The notes under the pieces were generated by a model that ran no database searches, had not been told where the DNA came from, and was given only the letters and a program-made list of their open reading frames with translations. Shown here one piece after another: positions 55,401-64,000 of a stretch of 64,000 nucleotides of DNA (positions are counted from its first letter, which is position 1; each line of letters opens with the position of its first letter). Source of the DNA: Lonicera japonica (taxonomy: Eukaryota; Streptophyta; Magnoliopsida; Dipsacales; Caprifoliaceae). The stretch lies in assembly GCA_021464415.1 (NCBI GenBank), contig CM038469.1, positions 28,141,736 through 28,205,735 of the forward strand, given 5' to 3'. The translations under genes were made by a program, and so were the position numbers.

Positions 55401-55793
55401 ATGGAAGATTATTATTACAAACCAAAATCCTCCTCATATTTTGAAGGAAATATGCAGATGGAGAGATATTATCCTCCCCCGCCGTCATCCAGATCAAACA
55501 ACCCCCACGATTTCACCAGGTCTTACAGCACAGCCACGTACCCTTCTTCCTACGCACAACCGTCACAGGTGGGTGATTTTAAGCTGAAGAAGGGCAAAAG
55601 TGTAACTGGGTCCTCATCTTCATCAAAATCATGGAGGAGTTTGAGTGCTATTAATGATCCAGAGTTCCAACGGAAGAAGAGGGTTGCTAGCTATAAAGTC
55701 TACTCTGTTGAAGGCAAAGTCAAAGGCTCTTTTAGGAAGAGCTTTAGGTGGCTTAAAGATAAGTATTCTCAAGTTGTTTATGGATGGGGGTGA
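55401..55793 (+). CDS. DUF3511-domain protein
   Basis: This intact 130-residue protein begins MEDYYYKPKSSSYFEG, with a Tyr/Pro/Ser-rich N-terminus. It has a basic linker (FKLKKGKSVTGSSSSSKSWR) and ends with the DUF3511 signature: DPEFQRKKRVASYKVYSVEG, then KVKGSFRKSFRWLKDKYSQV and VYGWG. DUF3511 proteins are small plant-specific basic proteins of unknown biochemical role, some reported as stress- or wound-responsive. I chose the ATG at 55401 because it follows a CT-rich leader, gives the usual family length, and the 5' extension has no conservation that I recognise. Single exon, no lesions. The C-terminal family motif is complete, apart from final G where W is common. Confidence 0.9.
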   Translation: MEDYYYKPKSSSYFEGNMQMERYYPPPPSSRSNNPHDFTRSYSTATYPSSYAQPSQVGDFKLKKGKSVTGSSSSSKSWRSLSAINDPEFQRKKRVASYKVYSVEGKVKGSFRKSFRWLKDKYSQVVYGWG

Positions 55794-57164
55794 TGATCAT
55801 ATAATCTCCCTAATTTCTTTTGTGTTTCATGTTTTGGGATTGTAATTTGGTGATGGGATAAAACACAGATGATGTTACCGTGTGATTTAAGAACACGTGT
55901 TAAGAGTTTATATCTGCGGACTTTAACATGCATTAAATAGGACACAAATATTTATACGAATGCTCATCTTGTATTAAATAAGACATGGATTTTCGTAAAG
56001 ATGTCCATGCTTTGTATTTATAGTATCTTTGATATGTGTCTTTGTAAAATTACTCAATTTTTGTACAAATTTTCTAAATAAATTACTGCGACAATAATCA
56101 GACAAAAAGAAAGGCAGACAACATATTAAATTTGTGCGCTTACCAGTTCATTTGAGATTTATCACATCAGATTGCGCAAAAAACTTGTATAAAAATTGAG
56201 GAAGCGTATTGTATTTCAATTTTTTGTGTTTTAGGGGTTTCCATCTTAACTTGATTGATGTTGATTTTCCTGTTTTGAGTGATTTCATCCTGTAATATTG
56301 CTGTAAATTTAGTCATCAATACTTCATTTTGTTTGTTTCATTGTGGATATTGTTTAATTATGTGTGTAGTAATAGTTCTGTGAGAAATTCTTCTTGATGG
56401 TTCAAACCATCTCTCTTAGTCTCTTATGTTTCTACAATACTACCATTTTTGTGTTTATGTTTGTATAGTTTATCTATTTTTTACATAATGTTGTGTTTGG
56501 ATAAACTTTTACACAGGTCAATTAATTTTCGTTACGTGTGACTGTTGCTGGTCAAGCATATTATTTTAACAACGCCGATAATCAATCTTGAAAGCACCAA
56601 ATTGACCCCAAATTCATGTATGTGTGCAAACATAGATTTAATCTATCTTGATTCAGAGTTTAGTTTGTATTAGGAGCCCCGTCACAAGACATTTTTTCGA
56701 GCTTCTTTCTTGTTTTTGACTTCAAACAAAAGGACTGGGTGGGTCTTATGGACTTTTTAACGTTGTGGCTGCATTTAGTTAGCTAAAACTTAATGTATAA
56801 AAGCAATTTTTGACTTAAGAGTTTTTTGTGTAACTAAAATTAAGTGCGTGTTTAGAATTGGCAATGTTATTAGGTAATATTAACTACTTTAAATTATCTT
56901 GTTCATAATTAGAGTATATTTGTGTCATCTGGTACTATAAAAAATATATTATTTTGTTAAGTCTTATTTAATCTAGACGAAAGAGCATAATAAGAAAAAA
57001 TAATTGAGAGGAATAAGGAACTCAAATTTATTTATATAACACACAGTTTTTTTTGTCTTCTTTTAATATGTGGACAGTTTCTCGAATCTTTTTACTGGAT
57101 TGGCATATATAAGCTACACAACATTACAAAAGTCGCATTCTCTTTAGTTTAAAAAATATAGGTC
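55794..57164. other. 3' flank of the DUF3511 gene and intergenic sequence
   Basis: The first few hundred bases presumably hold the 3' untranslated region (AATAAATTAC near 56078 could be a poly-A signal). No other gene is recognised. Confidence 0.4.
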
Positions 57165-57167
57165 TAA

Positions 57168-57803
57168 GAGCATCCGCACTGGATACTTTAAAATTTAGGG
57201 TAAATTTAGCTATTGCTTTTTAAATTTTAAAACATGCACACAGCGGAAATGGTAATTTTTTTACTCATACTATGAGTTTAAAAAAAAAATAATGCCTTAC
57301 GATTGAAGAACAATTGTATGAATTGTTTTGGCATATTTTTTCAAGGTTTCTAACTAAAAAAAAAAAAAGTTGGCACTTTTTCAACCATACGAATGTGCCA
57401 AATTCGTATGGGTTAATTTGTAATTTTTTTATTTTTTTTAAAGTTTTGTTAGTTATCTCACACATATAACTTAAAAAAAATAGATAATATAATCATCCAA
57501 TTCCTATACGAATGAGCCAAATTCGTATGGGTTTAGAAAACAAAAAAAAAATATACATATAATCAAGAAATTCCCTATACGAATGAGCTAAATTTGTATG
57601 GTTTTTTTTTTTTAGTTTGATACGAATCTGCCACATTCGTATGCCTTATACGATTGATCCATATTCGTATAGGATAAAATTTAAGAGAATGGTAAATTTA
57701 CTCGTTCTCTACCCTACCTTCCAAATTTTGTCCATCCAAATTCTTCTGCTGTAGAAAGGGATAGGGTAAATTTATCTATTTACCCTATCCGGTGCGGATG
57801 CTC
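57168..57803. mobile_element. Tourist-like MITE with internal palindrome array, 636 bp
   Basis: The ends are GAGCATCCGCACTGGATA and TATCCGGTGCGGATGCTC, inverted, with TAA flanks (57165-57167, 57804-57806). Inner TIR sequence includes AGGGTAAATTTA on both sides. The interior has six small palindromes based on ATACGAAT..ATTCGTAT. Confidence 0.82.
57295..57680. repeat. Array of about six palindromes (ATACGAAT nn GCCA n ATTCGTAT)
   Basis: Copies lie near 57298-57325 (decayed), 57388-57411, 57507-57530, 57577-57601 (one arm changed), 57619-57642 and 57649-57672. Each is 22-25 bases with 8-bp arms and a (G/T)CCA(A/C/T)-type centre. Spacing is irregular, from about 30 to 120 bases. Confidence 0.85.
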
Positions 57804-57806
57804 TAA

Positions 57807-58799
57807 TGAAGACACTTTGATATGATGAATTAAGGTGAATAAAACAAAGTGCTTACCTCATTAGGAAAAGATTGCCTAGAAACTATGCACGGCTAATATT
57901 TATATCCTATTGATAAATGTATCTTTCAGGGTAACATATTAAAAATTCATTTATAATACATTTAAGATAACCACATTAAAATAACGTAAGATTAAAGTTA
58001 ACAGATGTTGATAACATAAGAACTACTAATTGTGTTAGGAGAACAAATTGTTTTAATTGCTTGTGCAATAGTTATAAAAAGATATACATGTTAAATATAA
58101 TGTGGAAGGCATTGGTTGCAAAAAAATTAACCAATACCACATGTCAAAAAATATACAAAAAGAATATAAGTAGGGATAAAATAGCAATCGCCCCATATAT
58201 AAAAAGATCATTAGTATGGACAAAATAGCAGTCGCCCAAAAGGCTAAATCATCAACAGTCATCTCTGACAGCATTAAACATTCTCAACATTAGCTTGCAG
58301 AATGTCGAGGTATCCATATCAAGATACTTGGGCCACCTAAGACCAATACGGACATATATATATATATATATATATGACATAGAAATACAATATTAACTAA
58401 GCACTAAAAATACAACAATACATTCAAATAAAATAACTATTGGCATACTAATCAATACCCGATTGTTCATTTGCCAACCACGTCTATTTATACGATGAAT
58501 TTTGTTATACTCAGCAATTACATCATCCCAATTCTGTAGAATATAAAATAACTCAAAAGTTTATTTATGTACTATTCAAGATTTATATAAGCTTCAAAAA
58601 TTAATACATGAGAAAAAAACCAACTATGTAGTGAAACAATCATAGCTTTTTATTTATCAATCTAATTGCATTATAAAGAATGTTGTACTATATATTTTAT
58701 GCAAGTTAGATAATTACAATTTGAATTAAATAATCAAAATCAATATATATTACCAATTTATTAAAACATTGGTTCAAAAATATGGCAATTCAATTTTCA
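57807..58799. other. Intergenic or possible Helitron 3' part
   Basis: Weak minus-strand frames (NWDDVIAEYNKIHRINRRGW near 58455-58540; 58053-58274) have no domain that I can name. If the Helitron continues past 58800 the helicase part should be here, but I do not recognise it. Confidence 0.3.
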
Positions 58800-60450
58800 T
58801 AATAGGTACTCATATATAGTACAACATCCCTGTTGTTAACTAGTTGGACCTTATTGTTAACATGGCATTGACCATCATCATGTTGTTAGTAAATAGGATA
58901 CCCATCTTCCTATATTGTTGTTTCTTACACAAATTATTTTGGATAACCCTTAATGCATTTATCCTTGTTTGTACATGGTGTAACTAGATGTCAAGCACCA
59001 CAGGGGCCGTGTATCATACAATTCATTATTGTATCATAAAGGGACAGATCTTGTACTCAATCTGAAAATTCGGCTAATACAACTCTATTTACTTGAACGC
59101 ATGTCTTTATTTTATTTTGGCCCTTAAGAAAGGTAACGATGTGTATGTGCGATAGTCCTTGTTTCTGAAATTCAATTGTAAAAATATGTGCACTTTTTTT
59201 TGCCAAAAAACGCTGCCATCATCTGTATCATTCATCAAAGTTTACCTTTACAATTCAAAGACCCTCGCAACCAAATTAAGTATATTGGAAACATTATGAT
59301 TTGGTAACAAACCAAAGGTTATTTATAGCCATTTTGGGTTTGCCACTCATTGTAAAAAATATGTTAGGGTGTTAGTTTAATCCTATGATAGCCATTGAAT
59401 CTTGGAAAATCTTAAACATATACCTTGGACCACCAACAAACAAAGAATGCAGGACAAATTATTTTCCAACATCATTTAGGGCATAAACATCTACGATAAA
59501 CCACTATAAACCTCATCATGTAGTTTCCCTTGATTAAATCTGAAGTATGAAAAACGATTTTGCTCGATTGCAGCCCATACATCTATAATGAACTTCTGAA
59601 ACAATTTTCTACTTCGAAGTATTACTGAATACTCGTGAGATTGTTGAAACATGCCGAAAAAAAAATGTAATGAGGTTAACCTAATTCCATTATGCTCTCT
59701 AGTTAATACATTCCATTGCTCCATTTCAGGCTTTTAGCCAAGTTCGCTACATGGAAAAAACAATACATAATGTAAAGCCAGATATGTTAAATGGCATTCA
59801 TTAATTTGGTTCAACTGATTACTTTATTTTAAGTGAACAATGGTATCTTTGGTTCCATTAACTTGAGTCCCATCCTCTGGCAATATTGCAGCGATTTGGT
59901 TTGATGAGAGTAAATTATATCTTCGGTGTTCCATTGTCAAAGTGTAATAAAGGTAAACAGGAAATTTTAGGTGTCTTTGATTTAACTGTTATAACACCAC
60001 AAACTGCCTCTCGATACTTGTAATAAAATGATTATTTTGTTTTGTGCTCTCTTGAATGATTCTTAAAACATCATTTCTCAATTGAGGACATCTATGATTG
60101 CGAATGTCCAAAGCTAGTTCTGGGTTAAATATATATATTTAATTGGGCAAAAATGGGTTCATGTCCAGTCTTAAGGATTAATGAACCAGTTCGATGCTAC
60201 AATTCACCTTGAATAGTGAATGAAGTGGAACCTGAACCTACGAGTAATATATCATCCATTTGTGCTCACAGGCAGGTAAATGCATTAGCAGCATTGTATT
60301 GTTAAATGTGACATCGAAACGACCTTGATTATGCGTTATCATTGTCATATAAAGCTTGTATTTCTTTTGGTGGAGTAATGAGTGATGCCCACTGAATTTT
60401 TCCAATAACATGTTCCGAAAAGAGGACGTTCATCACTTGACTTTTGAAGC
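58800..60450 (-). pseudogene. Helitron Rep (Helitron helicase-like N-terminal) remnant
   Basis: Read right to left, many short frames line up with the Helitron Rep region. They include SSDERPLFGTCYW, LITPPKEIQALYDN, ELALDIRNHRCPQLRNDVLR, IAAILPEDGTQVNGTKDTIV, KLFQKFIIDVWAAIEQNRFS with YFRFNQGKLHDEVYSGL (59491-59724), FVGGPRYMFKIFQDSMA and IHGPCGA. The HUH nuclease motif survives as IEFQKQGLSHIH. The Rep protein nicks and unwinds DNA for rolling-circle transposition. More than ten stops and several frameshifts show long decay. Element ends (TC..CTRR with hairpin) were not located, nor the helicase. Confidence 0.85.
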
Positions 60451-63289
60451 CTTTTTTTCATCAAATATAAGGGTAAACAGTGTGGGTATTCCACATTCGT
60501 TAAATCAAGCTTATGTCAACATGAATTTAAATAAAGAGAAGTCGCTGCATTTATATGTGCCGGTTCAAGTAATGCAAGTTCATGATAAAGAGAAAGTGTT
60601 GATCGAGATTGACCTATAGATGAAATCTTTTGTTATAATACTTGCAAAACAGTGTAATATAGTTCGAAGAAATAATAACTTATGGGATTACCCATTGATC
60701 TCTCGGTTAAAAGACAGACTTCCAATATTGTGTGTGTTTGGATGAATGACTGAATTCGATGTGTTTTGGGGCCGTTTTTACTTAAACAAATATTAAACAA
60801 CATGAGAACTCATATCTGTTTTAAGAGATGGTTGTATTATATTTTTTGGCAAGTTCGTATGATAATTAAACCTAAAGACAGTTTCAAATAAATTTACTGT
60901 TAGACCATGCAATTCGAATCATTTTAGCGACCTTTTTGATAAAGTGGTAAAAGTTGAAAATTTGTTGGCAGAGAAGATGAGACATTTGGGGAGAACCTGG
61001 CTCTTTTACTGTTATGTTAAACCGTACAACGTTGGGCATGTCTAGGGTTCAAAATAAGAAAGAAGATAGGTTGTAAACTCTGTAACCTAATTGTAGATGC
61101 TCGTTCAGTTATTTCATTCTCTCGTTATGCACATTGGGCGAGGATAGATCTAGAAGCGGAATTACACTTGTCTCCCTATAAACAAGAGTTGTATCATTTG
61201 GTCCTTATTGCAATAAGCATATGTAATGCACAAAAATATAAATTAAAATATCCTAATCCTAAAATTTAAAATATGACAAATTTTTCGTCTTCGTTATCTA
61301 TAATAAAAGGCTCATACAATTCGGTTGTCCCCTTATTTCATATCATACCTGGGTCTTCGATGCACAATGTGTACTAACCAAATGTGTAGATTGATGTTGA
61401 TTTTCTTTACCTTTCCATTTCCCTTCCCTTTTCTCGTTGTAAGTAGTCAATGCATCGAGCTTTTGTTTTTTGGATTGAAATAGCAATATAAATTTTATCA
61501 TAAAATAATATGCCCCTCAGATAATACAGTACATTTATCAACAATAGTATTTTCCTAATTTCTTGAAGAATATAGTACATTTTCGCGCCATCATGAATGA
61601 TAATGCTACCATTTTGCTTGCGAAGAGTGCGAATGGTACTATCAAGTTATTGGTCAACCTTAGGTACATTTCCAGTGTAATTAATGAGAAAAAATAAATA
61701 ATTTAGCAAAGTGAAAAAAACTCCCAAATAATTTAACCAAGGTAATTTTTAAAATATTCTATAAAATTTTAGCTCAAGCCATAAAATACAACAAACTCCA
61801 GAATAAAAGTTTATACGGATAATTTATAAAAGTAGTTATAAAAAAATTACAAAACTATTACAAATCCACCGGCACAGTTGTGCCACATTCTTTGATATAT
61901 TATTGTTTGTCTAAGTTTTGGTTAGTTTAAATGAGCATGGGGTCAAATTTTCTATTAGGGTGCTAGTAAAAACACCCTTAATAATCAATTTCAACACCCT
62001 TTATTTCAAAAAAAAATGTTATTATTATACCTTTCTTAAAGCACCCATATTTAGATAGGTTTTGAATTTCCAACTCTTTCTCTCTCCTCCAACTCTCTAC
62101 AACCTCATGAGAATTTTTTTCCTGCGTAATATGAGAGTAAAATTGTTCAATTTTCTTTGATAATGGATTTTAGCATTTTACAATAAGCATTATAAATTTA
62201 AGGAGCAAAAAAAGACATATATGTTAAGGAATTTAATTAAAACAAAATGCATGAAAAATATAATACCTCCTCACATCGTTAGCATTTTCTTAATGTTTTG
62301 GTAATGGATATTGAGTTAGATTGATTTTAATTGAGTCACTTCGTAGCCCGGCCTCCAGAGAAAGAAAGAAAAAAAATGCCATCTTTATTAAGGTGCTCTA
62401 ATTATTTAAAATACTCCTTGTAAATTTAAAAATTATATATAGGTACTTAAACAAAGAATATAAAAACTAATTTTTCAAAGTGCTTTTTCCAATACTATTT
62501 CTATTATTACGAGTTCTATCTATTTTATAGTCCCAAAATTAGAAGTGGGCTTAGGTCAATTTAATAAGTGAAGTTTATTTGGGCCATATTTCTTTGATAA
62601 AACTACTGGGCCACATTTTTTAACCAAGTAACAGGTTAAACATTTGATTAGATGTTTGGAATTTCAAATGTTGAATTTTTTAATTTTTTAACTTTTGTCC
62701 TGTATAAAACCTAAACCACCTTCACCTAAACATCTCACCAACTGTAACTTTTCTGTCAGAATTATATTAAACCCCTCACCGCCTCTTCTGTCTCTTCCAC
62801 ATTTTCTTCAATCAAACTTTTTAAATATAATTTTTTAATCTTTGTAAATTTTATCAATTTGAATAATAATAAAAAAAACAATTCTACATCTACAAAATTA
62901 TTAAATCCCTTTCCAAATTTGCATACCCTAAATTTTTTTATCAAGCCCTACATTTTATCTCTTAATTAAAATTTCTAAACAAAAAATTCTTATTGAGAAA
63001 CAGAAATTCTTATCTCCAATTTTTGATACCCTAAAAGAAACAAAATTTTGAAACCTTCTGTATTTAAATGATCCCCTCTGAAATCCCTATTGAGAAAAAA
63101 ATGAGATGATAGAAAATGGAAGAACCTACTATTAGTTTGGTTCCCCCGGTTTAGGTGACATTGGATTGTTGCTTTAATTTGTCAATGGAAGGGGTGATGT
63201 CAGTATGTTGGTGGAGTTGGAAAGGATGCGTCACTGATGGATAGTTGGATTGGTAATGGCAGTTGTCGCTGTCGGACAAAATATTTGTG
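60451..63289. other. Intergenic sequence
   Basis: No gene is recognised. The first kilobase may still be 5' Helitron sequence. Around 61950-62400 AAGGTGCTCTAATTA and TTAGGGTGCTAGT-like phrases hint at a decayed MITE, not proven. TGGGCC-type host intergenic motifs occur near 62550-62615. Confidence 0.4.
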
Positions 63290-64000
63290 TAATTTGATTT
63301 TGGCAAAACATAATTAGTTATAAAATAAATAATTAAATTTATAAATAAAAGAATAAGGATATAGATAGAAATAAGGAGCAGAAAATTATCGGATTTTGCA
63401 ATCGAAGCTAGTGTTGGACGCTATGTCCTTAAGACAGTTTCGCTTCCCGCTACGGTGCTTACGAACTCGTGAATGTTGTCTCCAAGGATACAACGATTGC
63501 CGCATACTTAAATAGTACTCCAAGAAGTACGCTCTGCCGAATTGATAATTATTGCATTCTCATACTTGATTCGAATAATAAAATAGACTTGAAGAATGAA
63601 GAGATATAAGATAAGAAAAATCCGATCCTTAAAGGTGTAGTGAAAGAAGGTTTATATAAAAATTCAAGTGACTCTTCAGAAAGGTTATGACTTTTTAAAA
63701 GGATGCGACTCTTCGCTGTGACTCTTTCAAAAGAGACGTTTCTTCATAAATGACATGTCTTCTCTTAAAGGTATGTTTCTTCTTAAAGGGCACTTAATTA
63801 TATTATAAAGTCATGTCTTTCTCAAAAAATATATTATCCAATTCCCAAAAGACATGTTCTTTCATAACAAGTATCCTTTAAAAGTAAATTAATTTTCACT
63901 CACATAATTAAATTATTAATCTTTGATTAATAATTCCAACTGTAGCATGGCTGGGTTTGTACCACAGTTGACTTGGTTGGTGGATCTACGGTGGCGCAGT
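63290..64000 (+). mobile_element. Possible LTR, cut by the window end
   Basis: The region changes to a GC-richer block (CGCTTCCCGCTACGGTGCTTACGAACTCG, 63440-63470). It has repeated AAGAGACG/AAAGACATG and GACTCTT phrases, and a TATATAAA-like box at 63652-63659, as in a plant LTR. No target duplication or paired LTR can be shown within the window. Confidence 0.3.

Noticed and set aside
60410..60619. 69-codon plus-strand frame
   Set aside because: No domain. It partly overlaps the antisense of the Helitron Rep remnant, so it is likely chance.
1..64000. CRISPR arrays, bacterial operons, phage or viral genes, rRNA and true tRNA genes
   Set aside because: No regularly spaced repeats, no Shine-Dalgarno-led gene series, no ribosomal RNA signatures and no cloverleaf tRNA were seen. 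Composition and families are plant nuclear.

Overview
This is a gene-poor, AT-rich stretch of plant nuclear DNA, from an angiosperm and probably a eudicot. The evidence is a MIR156 hairpin, a LOB-domain (LBD) gene, a DUF3511 gene, and plant transposon families throughout: Mutator-like elements (MULEs), hAT, PIF/Harbinger Tourist-like MITEs, a Helitron, Copia and solo LTRs, and tRNA-derived SINEs. I see only three convincing host genes: MIR156 (minus strand, about 29.76-29.86 kb, exact mature miR156), an LBD gene (minus, 37226-37813) and a DUF3511 gene (plus, 55401-55793). Nearly everything else that can be explained is transposon sequence, and many insertions could be placed to the base from their target-site duplications (TSDs).

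Layout. 1-7.9 kb: host or old repeat sequence holding a minus-oriented solo LTR (1955-3286), a SINE remnant, two tandem duplications and a Tourist-like MITE. 7.94-20.55 kb: one nested complex. An old non-autonomous hAT was hit by a 10.6-kb MULE (8280-18906, TSD AAAGAAACT) and by a fold-back MULE (19039-20233, TSD ATATTTAAT). The MULE was itself hit by a retrotransposon now reduced to a 2050-bp solo LTR (16323-18372, TSD GAGTG). The MULE holds a decayed MuDR transposase gene on the minus strand, a decayed plant-mobile-domain (PMD/MAIN-like) gene on the plus strand, and a SANT/NAM-associated-like fragment between them.

20.6-29 kb: a 1354-bp fold-back MULE (21382-22735), an internally deleted hAT with a dimerisation-domain remnant (23258-23934), a Copia element with both LTRs but only gag-protease inside (24288-27159), and a SINE. 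29-31 kb: MIR156, with a Tourist-like MITE just upstream. 32.8-36.4 kb: hAT-like elements and a 1.47-kb Tourist-like element. 37-43 kb: the LBD gene, a minisatellite and a hAT-like element. 43-50.5 kb: MITEs, a TRIM-like LTR, an LTR-like block and tandem or palindromic repeats. 52-58 kb: a MULE MITE, the DUF3511 gene and a MITE carrying an array of small palindromes. 58.8-60.5 kb: a heavily mutated Helitron Rep gene on the minus strand. 60.5-64 kb: nothing recognisable apart from a possible LTR at the end.

Blocks at 60-1020, 6600-7320 and 20640-20770 reappear in the same order and orientation at 34365-36460, 42490-43110 and 43125-43245. This indicates an old direct segmental duplication later pulled apart by insertions. 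The three host genes have no visible functional link. The transposase, PMD and SANT-like pieces belong to the MULE and are all broken. All coordinates come from reading by eye: TSD-defined edges should be accurate to a base or two, and homology-only edges are approximate.
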